DNA from: Monoplex corrugatus
Taxonomy: Eukaryota > Mollusca > Gastropoda > Littorinimorpha > Ranellidae
Assembly: GCA_030674185.1 (NCBI GenBank)
Contig: CM060315.1
Coordinates: 85,627,454 to 85,691,453 of the forward strand
Reading direction: 5' to 3'
DNA: 64,000 nucleotides
Shown here: piece after piece, positions 22,523 through 33,892 of the stretch
Position numbering within the stretch: the stretch's first letter is position 1
How the letters are laid out: the number at the start of each line of letters is the position of its first letter
Made by a program: the position numbers and the translations under genes
The notes under the pieces: model-generated
Database searches by the model: none
What the model saw: the letters and a program-made list of their open reading frames with translations, nothing else
What the model was told of the DNA's origin: nothing

Positions 22523-22655
22523 AAATGGTCAAGCTATTACAACAAGATGGTTAAGCCATTATGACAATTTCCCTTTTTTAAGATGGCTAAGCCATTATGA
22601 CAATCTTGTTTCTTTAAGATGGCTAAGCCATTGTGACAATCTCCCGTTTTATACA
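22523..22655. repeat. 36-bp tandem repeat
   Basis: About three and a half units of AAGATGGCTAAGCCATTATG plus a T-rich spacer. Each unit contains a small palindrome (GGCTAAGCC). It lies just left of the hAT element. Confidence 0.85.
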
Positions 22656-23058
22656 AAGGCTATTACAGATTTTGTACATATACAGACCTGCCAACCCCTC
22701 TAAGCCTGCAATAGTACCTTTATAAATTTTTTATAGTATTTTTTCAAAAACAGTAGTATTCCAAGTATACAAAGAATTATATACCTCATTATAAAGTAGA
22801 TTCGTCTCGTTATTTGTGGCTCCAGGAACACATATTTTCACATGTATCACTTCTAATGTCTTTTTTCACATGCATCACAAATTCTGAGTTCAAGTGTCTG
22901 TTTTCCACATATATTGATCACTATGAGTTCCAGTGTCTGTCTCCACTGAGGCACAATCACATATGATTCACTCAAAAAACATAAATTCTAATGTCTGCTT
23001 CGCTACAAACTGCATTGTCAAAATGACAATTTGAAGCCAACAAGGCACACTTTGAAAG

Positions 23059-25149
23059 TTACTGAGTTGTGTCGGTAGAGCTTGTTGCACTGTGCTCAGT
23101 GTGCTGCCTTTTGGTAGCTGACTTGCACTTTTTCAAGAGCTCATCAGAGAACACTGCTTTGTAGCATGGGCCCCCTTTCTTGGACTTCAGAACCATGAGA
23201 GCATCCAATGTCTTTGCCCCTATGGATCCCCGAAAGTCAGTCTTGTTTCTTCGCACTTGACTGAAGATTCTCTCACACCCACAGTTGGACACAGGGATGA
23301 GGAGAATTGACAGCATGAACTGGGACAGATGTTTCAGTCTAGTGGCACCATTGTGATCTTTCATGGCACCAATCTCCTTCCACTGCAGTTCTGCTGATGG
23401 CTGGTTCAACACCACAGGTGGAAGTTCTGCTGCCTGGTACTCCAGAAACTCTCCCTCCAGCTCATCAGGGGTTGTGTTAGGTGGCAGAGTGCATGGGAAC
23501 TTCTTCAAGAAGTATTTCAAAGAAGATGCTTGAACTGACTTCTGCAGGTTCACATCCGCAAGCTCTGCATGTTTCCATAGAGTTTCCTCGGCCGGGTTCA
23601 GCTTCTCTTTCATGTACTTGCATGCCTCCTTGTAGAATGTCTTCACATTCTCCATGAAGATCTGCTGCTGCTTACTTTCCACACAGTCCAGGTGTTCTCG
23701 GGTGGTGCTACCAATGAAGATGTCTTCATCACGCTTCATGTTGTATGAGGATTTGAAGTCCACATCCATCAGGGCCCCATTGTTCAGAGCAGCTGGCTTC
23801 AGATAACTGACAAGCAGGCGTCTGTACAGTCGTTCCATGTCTCTCTTGATCAGATGGATTCTGGCGCTGTCGGTCTGTTCAAGTTTGATGACTTGGTTGA
23901 ACACCTCCAAGACTGTTGCATAGAACAAGACATACAATTTGGTGGTCTTGCGCCGGAAGAAATCCCCGAGTTTTTGCCTCATAGGTGGGTCAGAACTAGA
24001 TGTACTTGAAGCATGTGATGTCTTCACACTGCATTCTTCCTTGAAGAATTTGTCCAAAGCGTTCCACTGCTCAACTGCTCTGTCCAAGGCAGCCCCAAGA
24101 GAGAGCCATCGGGTGGGAACATGCTCAACAACCTTGTGCTCTGGCAAGCCTAGTTCCTTCTGGATCTGCTTCAGGCGTTGCTGTCTGCCAGTGCTCTTGG
24201 AGAAATACCAGGCCAGTTGACGCATTGTGTCATCAAGGTCAAACTTGCTAGACTCCTTCATGGCTTTCTTCACAGTCAGACTAAGGAGATGGCATACACA
24301 TCTGGCCAAGAAGGTCTCTGGATGCTTGTCTCTGATGAACGAGATGACACCTTTGTTGACCCCAATCATGACATTGGCATTGTCGGTTACAAATGCCAGG
24401 CAGTTCCTCCAGTCTATCTGGTAAGCCCTTAGCTCAGAGTCCAACAACTGAAAGATGTGTTCTCCAGTGGCTGACGTCTCACATGAGGGGACACTGAGCA
24501 GTTCAGTTTTGATAGTTCCATGGGGATCCACAGCTCTCACAACAATGGGAAAGAACTTGTCTTCCCCCTCCTGACTACCATCAGTACCTAACACAAAGGG
24601 TCCCTTCATGCACTGCACAAGTTCAGCCTTACTATCTTCAGCACATTCCTTCACAATGGATGTGGTTTTTGTTCTTGCAGAACTGTAGGTATCTGCTATG
24701 TTGCTGTCAGGAAACATCTTCTTAAACAACTGTCCAGCATGGTCAGAGGCTGAAAGTGGCATGTTGTGTTCCACCAAAAACGCCGTGAAATATGCCTCTG
24801 CACGAATGGGCTGGAGATCAGTATCTTCAGTTCTTTGAATATAATCAACAAGAGAAGAGGTGTTTCTTAAGGCTGATGCCTTTGCAATGTGCCTCAATGA
24901 AGTCACGTGCTTTTTTACATCGTCGATCCCGCCATGCGAAACTAGAAAATCGAACTCACAAGCACTGCACCTTGCATATGTGCTTCCCACTTTCGATGCA
25001 GTGATGCATGGGTACTCTTGTGAGTACGACTGGATGAACTTTTGTTCTCTTTTTGCCTTTTTCTGTACACTTTCACTGCCGGTGCCCAAAGCAGCTTCAC
25101 CACCACGTTTTCCTTTGCCACAACCACGCGGTCTACCTCGTGTCGCCAT
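23059..25149 (-). CDS. hAT transposase, intact (696 aa)
   Basis: It should cut and paste its own element by DNA cleavage with hairpin formation. The start ATG has a strong context (A at -3, G at +4). The N-terminus is basic with RGRPRG, an AT-hook-like motif, and KKAKR, a possible nuclear signal. A BED-like zinc finger follows: Cys61, Cys64, His81, His87. Catalytic candidates are Asp190 (in GTDGS) and Asp256 (in VTDNAN). The family's Cys-x-x-His motif fits CVCHLLSL near 284-291, and TRWLSL at 346-351 is the conserved Arg-Trp block. The C-terminal dimerisation domain contains SNCGCERIFSQVRRNK near 625-640, with the last catalytic Glu probably between. Length and lack of stops fit an active enzyme; a domesticated gene is less likely because the inverted repeats are intact. 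Confidence 0.93.
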   Translation of the reverse strand: MATRGRPRGCGKGKRGGEAALGTGSESVQKKAKREQKFIQSYSQEYPCITASKVGSTYARCSACEFDFLVSHGGIDDVKKHVTSLRHIAKASALRNTSSLVDYIQRTEDTDLQPIRAEAYFTAFLVEHNMPLSASDHAGQLFKKMFPDSNIADTYSSARTKTTSIVKECAEDSKAELVQCMKGPFVLGTDGSQEGEDKFFPIVVRAVDPHGTIKTELLSVPSCETSATGEHIFQLLDSELRAYQIDWRNCLAFVTDNANVMIGVNKGVISFIRDKHPETFLARCVCHLLSLTVKKAMKESSKFDLDDTMRQLAWYFSKSTGRQQRLKQIQKELGLPEHKVVEHVPTRWLSLGAALDRAVEQWNALDKFFKEECSVKTSHASSTSSSDPPMRQKLGDFFRRKTTKLYVLFYATVLEVFNQVIKLEQTDSARIHLIKRDMERLYRRLLVSYLKPAALNNGALMDVDFKSSYNMKRDEDIFIGSTTREHLDCVESKQQQIFMENVKTFYKEACKYMKEKLNPAEETLWKHAELADVNLQKSVQASSLKYFLKKFPCTLPPNTTPDELEGEFLEYQAAELPPVVLNQPSAELQWKEIGAMKDHNGATRLKHLSQFMLSILLIPVSNCGCERIFSQVRRNKTDFRGSIGAKTLDALMVLKSKKGGPCYKAVFSDELLKKCKSATKRQHTEHSATSSTDTTQ

Positions 25150-25181
25150 TTTCTTTTTGCAAAAACGGAAGTCTCACAGTC

Positions 25182-25225
25182 GGTACGAGACTTTCGTTTG
25201 ACCCAGTACGAGACTCTCGTTTGAC
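25182..25225. promoter_or_regulatory. Subterminal repeats of the hAT element
   Basis: Two nearly identical 21-bp units (GTACGAGACTTTCGTTTGAC and GTACGAGACTCTCGTTTGAC) lie just upstream of the start codon, followed by a partial third unit (GACGAGATTCTC). Subterminal repeats of this kind bind transposase in other hAT elements. They also overlap the likely promoter. Confidence 0.6.
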
Positions 25226-25463
25226 GAGATTCTCATTTATAATAACAAACATGGCTGCGCCCATAGTCCACTTGTTTACCGATCGTGATTGTCTTCTCAG
25301 TGGCGCTCTCGGCTCAAAGTCACTACTAGACCTATAATCGTTTTTTTTTTTGTTTTTGTTTTTTTGCATCGTATCATTTTTTACTCGATCGTAATTTAGT
25401 ATTATTTAATTATGATCGTAAAATAATACGCCAAAATCGTACTGGTTGGCAGGTCTGCATATA

Positions 25464-26102
25464 TCTCAACGTCACTGCTATCTTGAAGAAGCTTTGGTTA
25501 AATCAAAACTTCTTGTGCACTGAGGACAATGGCAGATTGGCATAACAGTGAAAGCAGATTTCTACATAAGTAAACACTACCAGAAATTTCTGTTTAAGTG
25601 CAATTCATACACCTTCCTCAAAAGTGCTGATTTTAAGCACCTTTTTTTCCGTGTCACCTTGACTTGCAGTTTTATCTTCCAGATTTATGCTTTTGCACAG
25701 TTCTGATCAAAATTTGGTAAAGATCCACCCATGGAGAGTTGAGAAAATCTTGTTCACTCTCATTTGTCTTTTAACAAGGGCAGACTGAAAAACCAACAAA
25801 GCAAAATTGATTTTCGAACAATTATGCATACCACCAAAATGATTTTCAAACTAGGTCTGAATTTGGCTGTACAGACAGATCCATTCCTAGTTGAGAAATC
25901 TTATCCAACATTTTTATAGAGAGAACAATGAAGTAAAACAAAAATGCACAAACCAAGATGTCAAATTAGCAGATATGGTTTGGAAGAAAGAGAAGAAACA
26001 CAAAAAAAGAAGACACACAAGGATGGGAATGTGCTCTGACTGCAGAGATGGAACACAAGATTATTAATGTAGAACTGAACAGTTTTCTTCACTAACTCAC
26101 TG

Positions 26103-26150
<48 letters not shown>

Positions 26151-26241
26151 ACACATAGATGATAAAACTGCAAATGTACACATAAACAATACATACAATA
26201 TACACAGATAAACTTCACATACAGGCGTACACTGTCGATCA
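25464..26241. other. Downstream flank of the SKI7-like exon
   Basis: This would hold the 3' UTR of the short HBS1L isoform. No canonical AATAAA was found on the minus strand with confidence. A (CA)n array is at 26106-26146. Confidence 0.4.
26106..26146. repeat. (CA)n microsatellite
   Basis: A pure CA run about 100 bases past the HBS1L short-isoform stop codon, probably inside its 3' UTR. Confidence 0.95.
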
Positions 26242-28043
26242 TTATGAATGAGGAGACACCCATTTGTGTCCAGTGTGAGTGAAAGCTGCTGACTGACGTT
26301 CTTTCACAATGTCATCTGGAGATGGAGATGAAAAGTCGAAAGGAACCACTTTCTGCAATGGAGCTTCTGCATACACTTGCATATGTCTGATCTGATATTT
26401 GAACTGGAATTTAGGAAAACTCGCGTTCCTCTCGGGTGATTTCTGTACAGAACTTAAATCCATGTTCTCTTTTCCTGCTAAGTGCAAACAGATACACCGT
26501 GCAAACAAAGAAGGTGTCTTTTTTACTGTGAAGTCAACTTTTATAGGGTCAAAACAGTCTGCTTCAAAATTCCCACTCCTCAAAGGCAACGGTGGCGATT
26601 CCTTCTCTTCTACATTGTCACTTACAGCCGGTAGAAGAGCAGGGTCGGAATGTTTGGGGTGGATGGTCGTTTTCTTTTTCAGGCAATCTGCCAGTGACAA
26701 AACAACTTGCCCTTGGCTTCCCACAGCCGCATATTGCACTGCAGTCCTATGGGTATCGTGGGTCTCTTGCTTTCCCTTTAACCCTTCAGACCTGAAGGTC
26801 AGGTCGTGTTTGAATCTGTCTACTAAATTTGAACTCTCCTCAGTCTGCTTGCTGTTGGCATTGATGTCTTGGGTGGGGGAGCTGACCAATGGTGATGATG
26901 AAATGGACCTGTTGCCTTTGCTCTGATGCTGTTTGATAAAGTCTGACAAGGACAGGCCACTACCACTGTACACTGTCTGTGCACTACCAGTTTTCCTATC
27001 ACTTCCCGCATGTCCTGCAGTCATGCCCCGGCTATATGTGGATGACTTGGCCAAACTGCCCAGTGAAAGGCCCAAGTGTGAAGAAGATGGAATGTCACTG
27101 CTTGCTGCCTGAGAGCTGAACTGCTCTTTTGACTCAGATTCATTCATAATGAGCTGTGAAACAGACATATCCTGGACAGATAAACTCTTTTTGCTACTGC
27201 TGGTTTCTGAATCTGTCTGACTTGACTTTCTCCCAAGTGATGTTTCTAGTCTCTGCTGACTACTGTGCAAACTGATCAGTTCAGTTAAAGAGAGCCCTTT
27301 TGATGCCTGAGGTGAAGATGAAACTGCTGAAAATGATGATGAAGGTGTTGATGATGAAGGAGACTGTTTGTTCTGTGCAATTAGTTTACTCAAAGACAGA
27401 CCATCACTTGATTTCTGTTCAAGCTCTCGAGATGCCAATAAGAAGCCTGTTGACGTCTGTGTTGGTGGTGCTTGTGCTGAATGTTCTTGTGCCCTGATCA
27501 GGTCACACAGGGATACATCACTGCTCTTACTTAATTCTTTCTGGGTTAGAGCTGAAGGCAACACTGTGTGGGGTTGACACGAAACTGGTGGTCTCTCCTG
27601 CAGATTTCCAATATTTACCATGATGTGTTTTGAAACCATCCCTCCAGCAGCAGATGATGACTGTTCACAAGCTTGGTACTGCTGTATCGATGTCATTAGA
27701 GATGTCTGTGGAGGGCTAGCTAACTGCAGGGGGGAGGAGGTATCCGACCCAGTATCCACTACCCCACTGTGCCCTTTGCTGTGAGCTGATCCCTTCGCCA
27801 TCTCAGACAAAATCAGACCTCTAAACGACAAACAATTACCATTTCCCACAGAACTGGATGATGATCGCACACCGCATACATTGCCCTGATCTACCTCCCC
27901 TCTTTTTGATAGACTAATTCCTCCAGACGGCAACATTCCCTTCTCAAATCTGAATATACCCCCAGTCCCTTTATAATATAAATTGTCCTGCTGATCTAAA
28001 GCATTAATTTCGGACAGCAAGTCCTCAATGTCTTCGTCATCTC
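26242..28043 (-). CDS. HBS1L: HBS1L-like gene, exon 6: SKI7-like alternative terminal exon
   Basis: This 1802-nt exon supplies residues 152-751 of the spliced protein and ends at a stop codon. It follows exon 5 in phase 1 (split Gly codon), after a 500-nt intron that ends in a weak GTAAG acceptor. The product has no GTPase domain. It begins with an acidic stretch (DDEDIEDLL), then is Ser/Gln-rich and probably disordered. It carries seven copies of a short motif like GLSLS-x-LI-x-Q (protein residues about 327, 366, 401, 443, 476, 514, 598). The C-terminus holds PFDFSSPSPDDIV followed by an Ala-Phe tail. Animal HBS1L genes make a short splice form (HBS1LV3) that replaces the GTPase with such an exon and bridges the exosome and the SKI complex in cytoplasmic mRNA decay. 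That role is inferred from locus and position. The exon assignment is firm; the SKI7 function is likely. Confidence 0.85.
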
Positions 28044-28543
28044 CTTACCTTACAGCAGCCATCATAAGGAGCACAGAGCAAAAGTGTAGCAGAGTTGGCA
28101 GCAGAAAAACAGTGATCACCACCATCATGAAAAAGAAAACACACAGAATGGGCATTTTGTTAGTATAAGGCCACTACACTGGGGTTGATAATATACAAAT
28201 TCGCAAAGCAGTCTGTTGTTTTTGTTATGCATCCATGTATGTACACTTACTGCAGTACATCTGTCATTTATTTAAATAGACTGACATGACAATGACAGCA
28301 GTCATTAATATGATCTTTCATGCTACTTAGTTCTCACTATCCTTTTGATACACTATTACATTTTTACAACAACTGAACAAGTTGCGATAAATGCACACAT
28401 GCATATCCTCTTCAGAATAGCTGCAATTAATACATTACCAATAAAGTAAAAAAAAAAAAAAAGATCATGAATCAATATATTTTGACATTTACACAAGTGA
28501 CAACTGCCACTGACAAGTAAATAAAAAGTTCAGAAAAAAATAC

Positions 28544-28594
28544 CTTGCGTGCGGTCCTTCTTCTTCCGTGGAGTTCTCTGGGGCTTGGGGGTAC
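28544..28594 (-). CDS. HBS1L: HBS1L-like gene, exon 5 (17-codon linker)
   Basis: A 51-nt exon bordered by ATACAG and GTATTT, phase 1 on both sides. It encodes a basic linker, GTPKPQRTPRKKKDRTQ. It joins exon 4 to the SKI7-like exon without breaking the frame. In the full-length isoform it would instead splice to GTPase exons, which are not seen in this window. Its short size and low complexity make it the least secure exon by itself, but the phase and splice sites agree with its neighbours. Confidence 0.7.
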
Positions 28595-28914
28595 CTGTAT
28601 CATGAACAAAAATATAAACATGATATGAACATTTCATGCATGCATCATGATAAAAGTATAATTACATGAAATATTACATAAAATTATCTTTTATCTCAAA
28701 AAAGTTGAACTTCAGCCACATATCTCCAGAGAGGAAAAACAAAAATACAAGGAGAAATCTAAAGGTGGATGGAGAGGCATGCTGAACATTTATTAAAAAA
28801 TGAATTTCATCATATCCACACGCTTTTTCTCAAATAAAAAGTTACAACCCCAGTAATGGAAGCATACTGTGTGATGAACCTAATAAGGCTGTTTTAACTC
28901 ACTCCCTACAGGGC

Positions 28915-29830
28915 GATTTGGAATTGAACATTCCTCTGTGTACTGGGCATTTGTATAGGTTTTTAAAAAAAAATAATTAAAAATTAATGGCCAGACACTA
29001 TTCTTCTAATTTTGATACACGATTATCATCATATTGAACAAGCATTTTACAAAGTTTCAAAGCTGTAACCTTTATGGTACTCTTTTTGTTGCCAGTTGTA
29101 AAACAAGGTATATATTCTTATGGTAATAAAAATGAGGGCGATCGCAAGAGCATATAAGGGAAGTTCTCACTGTTCTTGAAAAGAGGACTGTTTTTCACAT
29201 AAATCACATTGGAAATACCAGTAGAGAGTAAACAATAACTAACTGAGAGTTTCTACTCTCTACAAATAAACTAAAACCAATAACATATTACTGATAACTT
29301 GTCGATTTCTCATTTCACATTCTCCTGTATACAGGCAGTTTGTACTGGTGTTTAAAAAAAATAATAAAAAAATAATGAACAAACACACACTCTTGAAATT
29401 TTCACACATAATTATTGTTTGATTGAATAAGCACATTACAGAGTTTCAAAGCTCTAACATTTATAGTTCTCTTTCTGTAGGTGGTGATGAGAGAAAATAT
29501 GTTTTTGTGACAACAAAATTGAGGGTGGCTGCAATTGGATAGTGGTAAAATTCACACTGCTCCTGAAAAGTTTTCCACATAAATCACATTGAAAATCCCA
29601 GTAGAGAGTGAACACAGGCTACCTGAGATTTCTACTTTATACAATTCAGCTAAAATCAGCAAAATGCTGCTGACTGCTTGGCGATTTGTAGTCAGCTTCA
29701 GTATACCAAGTGCTTGAATAGAGTTGGAAAAATCATGAAAAAATATTAACAAAACACACATTCTTGAAATAGTAACATATGATTACTGTTTAACTAAATA
29801 AGCACAGCATCAGGTTTCAAAACTATAACC
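28915..29830. repeat. Tandem array of about 330-370-bp units
   Basis: Roughly two and a half imperfect units share AGTTTCAAAGCT, TTTTCCACATAAATCACATTG and CCAGTAGAGAGT in the same order. Unit starts are near 28915, 29240 and 29600. No coding potential is conserved between units. Confidence 0.75.
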
Positions 29831-29849
29831 TCAACACACAGACACACAC

Positions 29850-30056
29850 ACACCCAGACATACATACATTCACATCCATACACACACACACCATACAAAC
29901 ACATTCATACATACGATATAAGCACACATACAACACATACACAGAGTGCATACACACAGTACAAACATCCACACACAGTACAAACATCCACATGCACATA
30001 AAAGTGCAGGTGTGTACACACACACACACACACATCACACACTTATCCACATCACA

Positions 30057-30137
<81 letters not shown>

Positions 30138-30165
30138 ACATACACACACACACACACACTAATAC
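29850..30165. repeat. Large (CA)n-rich block
   Basis: Degenerate CA/CATA repeats followed by a pure run of about 75 bases. Confidence 0.95.
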
Positions 30166-30189
30166 ATGCATTTCATTCACTGGTGTACC

Positions 30190-31230
30190 ATTTCCAAATT
30201 ATATTTTGCTAGTTCCCCTTTTGCCTGATGGCTTTGATCACTGCATCTCTTTGTTTCATCAACCAAGCGTTTCATAATCAGGTCACTGAATATTTGGTCA
30301 AAAAATGAACAGGGGTGTGGTCTGTAATGCCATACAACTTTAGCCTATGTGTTTCTCCATCTGTGTATGGAGGAATAACTGAAAGGAAAAAACACACACA
30401 AAAAATCTTCAAGGCAGACATTCATCACGAAACAACAGAACCAACCCCAGTCAGATCAGCTGGTGGGCTATTTGCATAAGTGCCATGCTACCCACACTGT
30501 GTCACTCACCACACCCACCCCTCTCTTCCTTTCACCTTCTCTGTCGGACACACTTTTGTCAATTCCATCCCTTCTGATGGGCTAAAACCACTTTCTTCAT
30601 ACTACTCTCCATCTTCAAAGTCAGACCCCTTAGTAAGAATGACTTTTACTGCCTGACATAAAGTGTAAACACATCTTGTTCAACTGCTGTGAGCGCAACT
30701 TGTTCGCAGTTGAGGCGCCATTGTTCTCACATGGTAAACAGGAATGGGGTCAGCAAAAAAATAGCTCAATGGCTGACCGGTCAAAGGTCACTTGCCACGT
30801 GCAGTGGTCAAAGGTTACTCTGTGGTAATGAGGCTTTAGCATGACCCCCTTCAATTTCCACTAAACAGCATTATGTCACCAGTGGAAATTTTTTAATGTG
30901 CGAGCCGCATATCCAGCCCTCAGAGCAGAAGCGCATAGCTGAGTCCGTCCGCAAATCCGGATGTTAGAGCTGAGTGAGTTAAGATACATTTTGAAACTGG
31001 AAGAGAAACCACATTCTACCAATTTATAGCATCATAAAATAATATTGCCAGTCTTTCAAATTTACTGAACAAGGAAACATTCCCTACCCTTCTATCCAGG
31101 ACCACCAGGCCAGCCTCACTCTAACTCAAGTTCTATGGCTTGTCATGTTTACCATCATCATTCCCAATGCCTTTAGATATTCCATCATCCTGGTCATTCA
31201 TAACAATTATGCAACCTAATTCAATGCTCT
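30190..31230. other. No gene recognised
   Basis: Unassigned intron 4 sequence, partly inside the TTAA-bounded element. A moderately GC-rich patch lies at 30690-30970. No conserved frame was seen. Confidence 0.5.
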
Positions 31231-31287
31231 GTTACCAGAATTCTAGGTAATCATAATACTTAGACTTCAATACTGATATGAACTGAC

Positions 31288-31422
31288 CACTCAGAGACAG
31301 CAACTCATCCAGCGCAGCAGCTGTGTTATACTTGTGTCGCACAACAGTTTCTGTAAGAACTGAGTCAGCAATACTGTCCCCCATCACACTGTGAATCTCT
31401 TCCAGACAGCTCTGCAGTTGAC
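31288..31422 (-). CDS. HBS1L: HBS1L-like gene, exon 4 (HBS1 N-terminal domain, second half)
   Basis: A 135-nt phase-1 exon with acceptor TTTCAG and donor GTCAGT. It encodes residues 90-134, including LQSCLEEIHSVMGD and VVRHKYNTAAALDELLS. This matches the helical part of the HBS1_N domain of animal HBS1L (a UBA-like helical fold; the human counterpart has a Leu-x-Ser-Cys-Leu then Val-Leu-Gly-Asp pattern). In HBS1 this domain contacts the small ribosomal subunit during rescue of stalled ribosomes together with Pelota. Family recognition is strong. Confidence 0.9.
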
Positions 31423-31784
31423 CTGAAATTGATTTTCTTTTAATTAAAAAAAACTCGTTTGTAAGTTTTTCCATTCTAAGTGGTATCCTTGCAGGCTTAC
31501 AATTCAACATTTCTTCAAATTTCATAACAAAATAAATTGCAAAGACATTACCCTCATAGAAAATACTGACATTATGTTTATATAGTGCTAGATTCTAATG
31601 ACATGAATAATCTGAATTCCACTGGATCTTACACATGAATGTATATCTAATCCTAGATTCTAGAAGATATGAATCATCTGAATAATACTAGGTCTTATCA
31701 ATTCATTTTGTTGTGAACAACTTGTGCATAAGCACTTAGTTACACAGTACACAAGTAGGTTATACTGATTTATCATGTGGAGTA

Positions 31785-32075
31785 TATGGTCTAATAGTTA
31801 AAATATTTGCCTAGAATGTGAGAAACACAAATTCCAATCATCCCGAAAGATCTTAAGAACTGATCTAGTGTACTGTCTTTCGGGTGATGCACTAAATTGA
31901 GGTCTCATGTGCAGCACACGCTCAATGCACAACAATAAAATTGTCCCTGGAATGATTAAAAACAAAAAAGGCAGTGCTGCATGCGGCAACACACTCCATC
32001 CAGGAAAAGCAGCCTGAATTTCACATGTTAAAACAACTGTGACAAGTAAAGAAATAAATATATACATAAAAATAT
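31785..32075 (+). repeat. tRNA-derived SINE with mollusc-type body
   Basis: The start, TGGTCTAATAGTTAAAAT, resembles a Pol III A box, and a degenerate B box (AAATTCCAATC) follows about 35 bases later. The body has CTTTCGGGTGATGCACTAAATTGAGGTC, TGTGCAGCACACGCTCAATGCAC and TTGTCCCTGG in two parts, a layout I know from dispersed SINEs of gastropods and bivalves (body with GAGGTCCCGTGTGCAGCA). The tail is A-rich. It is diverged and probably dead. Confidence 0.65.
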
Positions 32076-32299
32076 TCTATAACAAGCTTGCTCCTAAAAC
32101 TCTGGCGACGTCTTAACACCAGGTTCTACCAATCAAGCAAATTGTAATCTGTATTGTCAACTAGTTAATCAATGAATTCTGTTCCGATTATTCTTTATCA
32201 CTTGACAGGGCTCCCCATGATGCACATTCTGCATATTATTCATGCACTAAACCATTATTTCAATCCCTAAGATTTTCTATGCCTGCACTTCAGCATCCA

Positions 32300-32530
32300 A
32301 ATTTAAACTTGAGGTGGGATTATTGTTACTTTTGTTCAAGGTCAAGCCGACTGCGTGGAGCCATATCAAGGCTATAACCATTTCAAAACATACACAATAC
32401 TTAAAACAGGGGGAAAAAAAAGAAAAGAAAAAAAGAAAAGTAAGTACACATATCAATGCATTTGTGCACACGATCTAAGGAGATGTCCCTGGTGTTGACA
32501 ACTTCATCCAATTTATCACACAGGGAATTT
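32300..32530 (-). mobile_element. 3' end of an I-type LINE
   Basis: On the minus strand it ends with AGCCTTGATATGGCTCCACG and GTCGGCTTGACC, matching the 3' UTR of the element that ends near 14330. Only the non-coding tail is present. Confidence 0.7.
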
Positions 32531-32998
32531 AAGAAACATACCTGAATTTAAAAAAACACACCTGAATAGAAATTTAATTATAACTAAGGACACTAAAACA
32601 TATATAAAAACGGGCTTAAATTACCTAAGATCAATGCCGCATATCTCATTTCCCTAGAGCCAAAAATGCACATGATACATATGCACAATTATCAATCCTA
32701 AGAGAAAGTATGAAAGACTTTAATGAACACATACAGGTGAATGGACCAGCAAGGCAGAAAATCGATAGGAAGAAAAGACAGAAAGCAAAGGAACAAGGCA
32801 GAAACAAAGACAGTGACAGAAAAAGAGGAAATTTCTAGCACAGATTTTCAAGGTGGTGGGGATACTATCTACACTAAAAGAACCCCCGGCATCTCCACGG
32901 GGGGATTCTACACGTCAGCTTCTACTCAGTAGGCCTAAAGAGCTATCCATACTGAAAATAGCCTTGCATCATCACTATATTTTGAAAGCAGGTTTTTG

Positions 32999-33061
32999 AT
33001 CGGGCAGATCTATCTTCGATCAGCCACCCATCGGGCAGATCTATCTTCGATCAGCCACCAA
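32999..33061. repeat. 31-bp tandem duplication
   Basis: Two adjacent units of ATCGGGCAGATCTATCTTCG plus ATCAGCCACC differ by one base. Each contains the near-palindrome CAGATCTATCTTCGATC. Confidence 0.9.
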
Positions 33062-33226
33062 TCATCTATCATTTAGTCAAACTGGAAATTGCAGTTCAGA
33101 GCAGCAATAAAATTAGCATATCTGACTGACAAGTGATTGAAATGTGAAGAATGTTCTCATAGCAGTGGTGAAAATGGTAAAACAAAAACTCCATCAGATC
33201 ATTTATATGCCATAAATATACTTTCA

Positions 33227-33227
<1 letters not shown>

Positions 33228-33322
<95 letters not shown>

Positions 33323-33358
33323 CTCTTTGTGTTTCTTTGCATGTGTGTGACTGTGTGT

Positions 33359-33440
<82 letters not shown>
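33228..33440. repeat. (GT)n microsatellite, two blocks
   Basis: Two long GT runs separated by about 40 bases of degenerate sequence, in HBS1L intron 3 upstream of exon 4. Confidence 0.95.
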
Positions 33441-33443
<3 letters not shown>

Positions 33444-33892
33444 TTTTTTTTGTCACTGACGCTCGTTTATATTTAATTCCTTTAGTGCTTCAAGCATTAA
33501 CTAGACTGCATAGGCCTAGATGTAGCTTAATTGACCAAGAGGTCAATCAATAGAAATATAAGAATTATGTTTTAAAGTACTGCCGTATTGTTCCGACTTC
33601 TGGCACAGACTGTCTAAATTAAAAAAACCAGGGGGAAAATATAAAATTTCACTGGCAAGCAAGGGGAAGCCCTCATTTGAACAATAAGCTGTAATCATTA
33701 AATCTGATCAGTTTCATAACACTGAAGGAGAAAAAAGAAGACAAAAACTAAATGAAAAAAATTCAATCCTTTCCGCACTAAGAAGTTCTCAACACAACTG
33801 GAAGCCGGTTTGTATTAAACTCCCCAAACCTTCATAATAATGTCTGTGCATGAGATTACTAAATATGTGGTGAAATGTTTTAATTCCTGAAC

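Larger units (their letters stand above)
22683..25457 (-). mobile_element. Complete hAT DNA transposon
   Basis: The 2775-bp element has perfect 14-bp terminal inverted repeats (CAGACCTGCCAACC at 22683-22696, its reverse complement at 25444-25457). A 6-bp direct repeat CATATA abuts both ends (22677-22682 and 25458-25463). Some hAT families make 6-bp rather than 8-bp target duplications. One long intact transposase gene fills the middle. Nothing seen would prevent activity. Confidence 0.93.
28894..30982. mobile_element. Second TTAA-bounded inverted-repeat element
   Basis: The ends are TTAACTCACTC and its perfect reverse complement GAGTGAGTTAA. The left end shares CATTTGTATAGGT with the end of the 18783-20736 element, which places both in one family. 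The body holds a tandem array and a large CA block but no transposase. It sits in HBS1L intron 4. Confidence 0.6.

Noticed and set aside
1..26241. GTPase exons of HBS1L downstream of the SKI7-like exon
   Set aside because: No GHVDAGKST-type P-loop or other GTPase block was recognised on the minus strand here. Short exons could be missed by eye, so this is absence of evidence only.
29823..30212. Long open frames of alternating Cys-Val or His-Thr
   Set aside because: They are translations of (CA/GT)n microsatellites and have no start context or conservation. The same holds for frames at 9420-9800, 10540-10800, 33130-33560, 34370-34750, 61340-61690 and 63240-63560.
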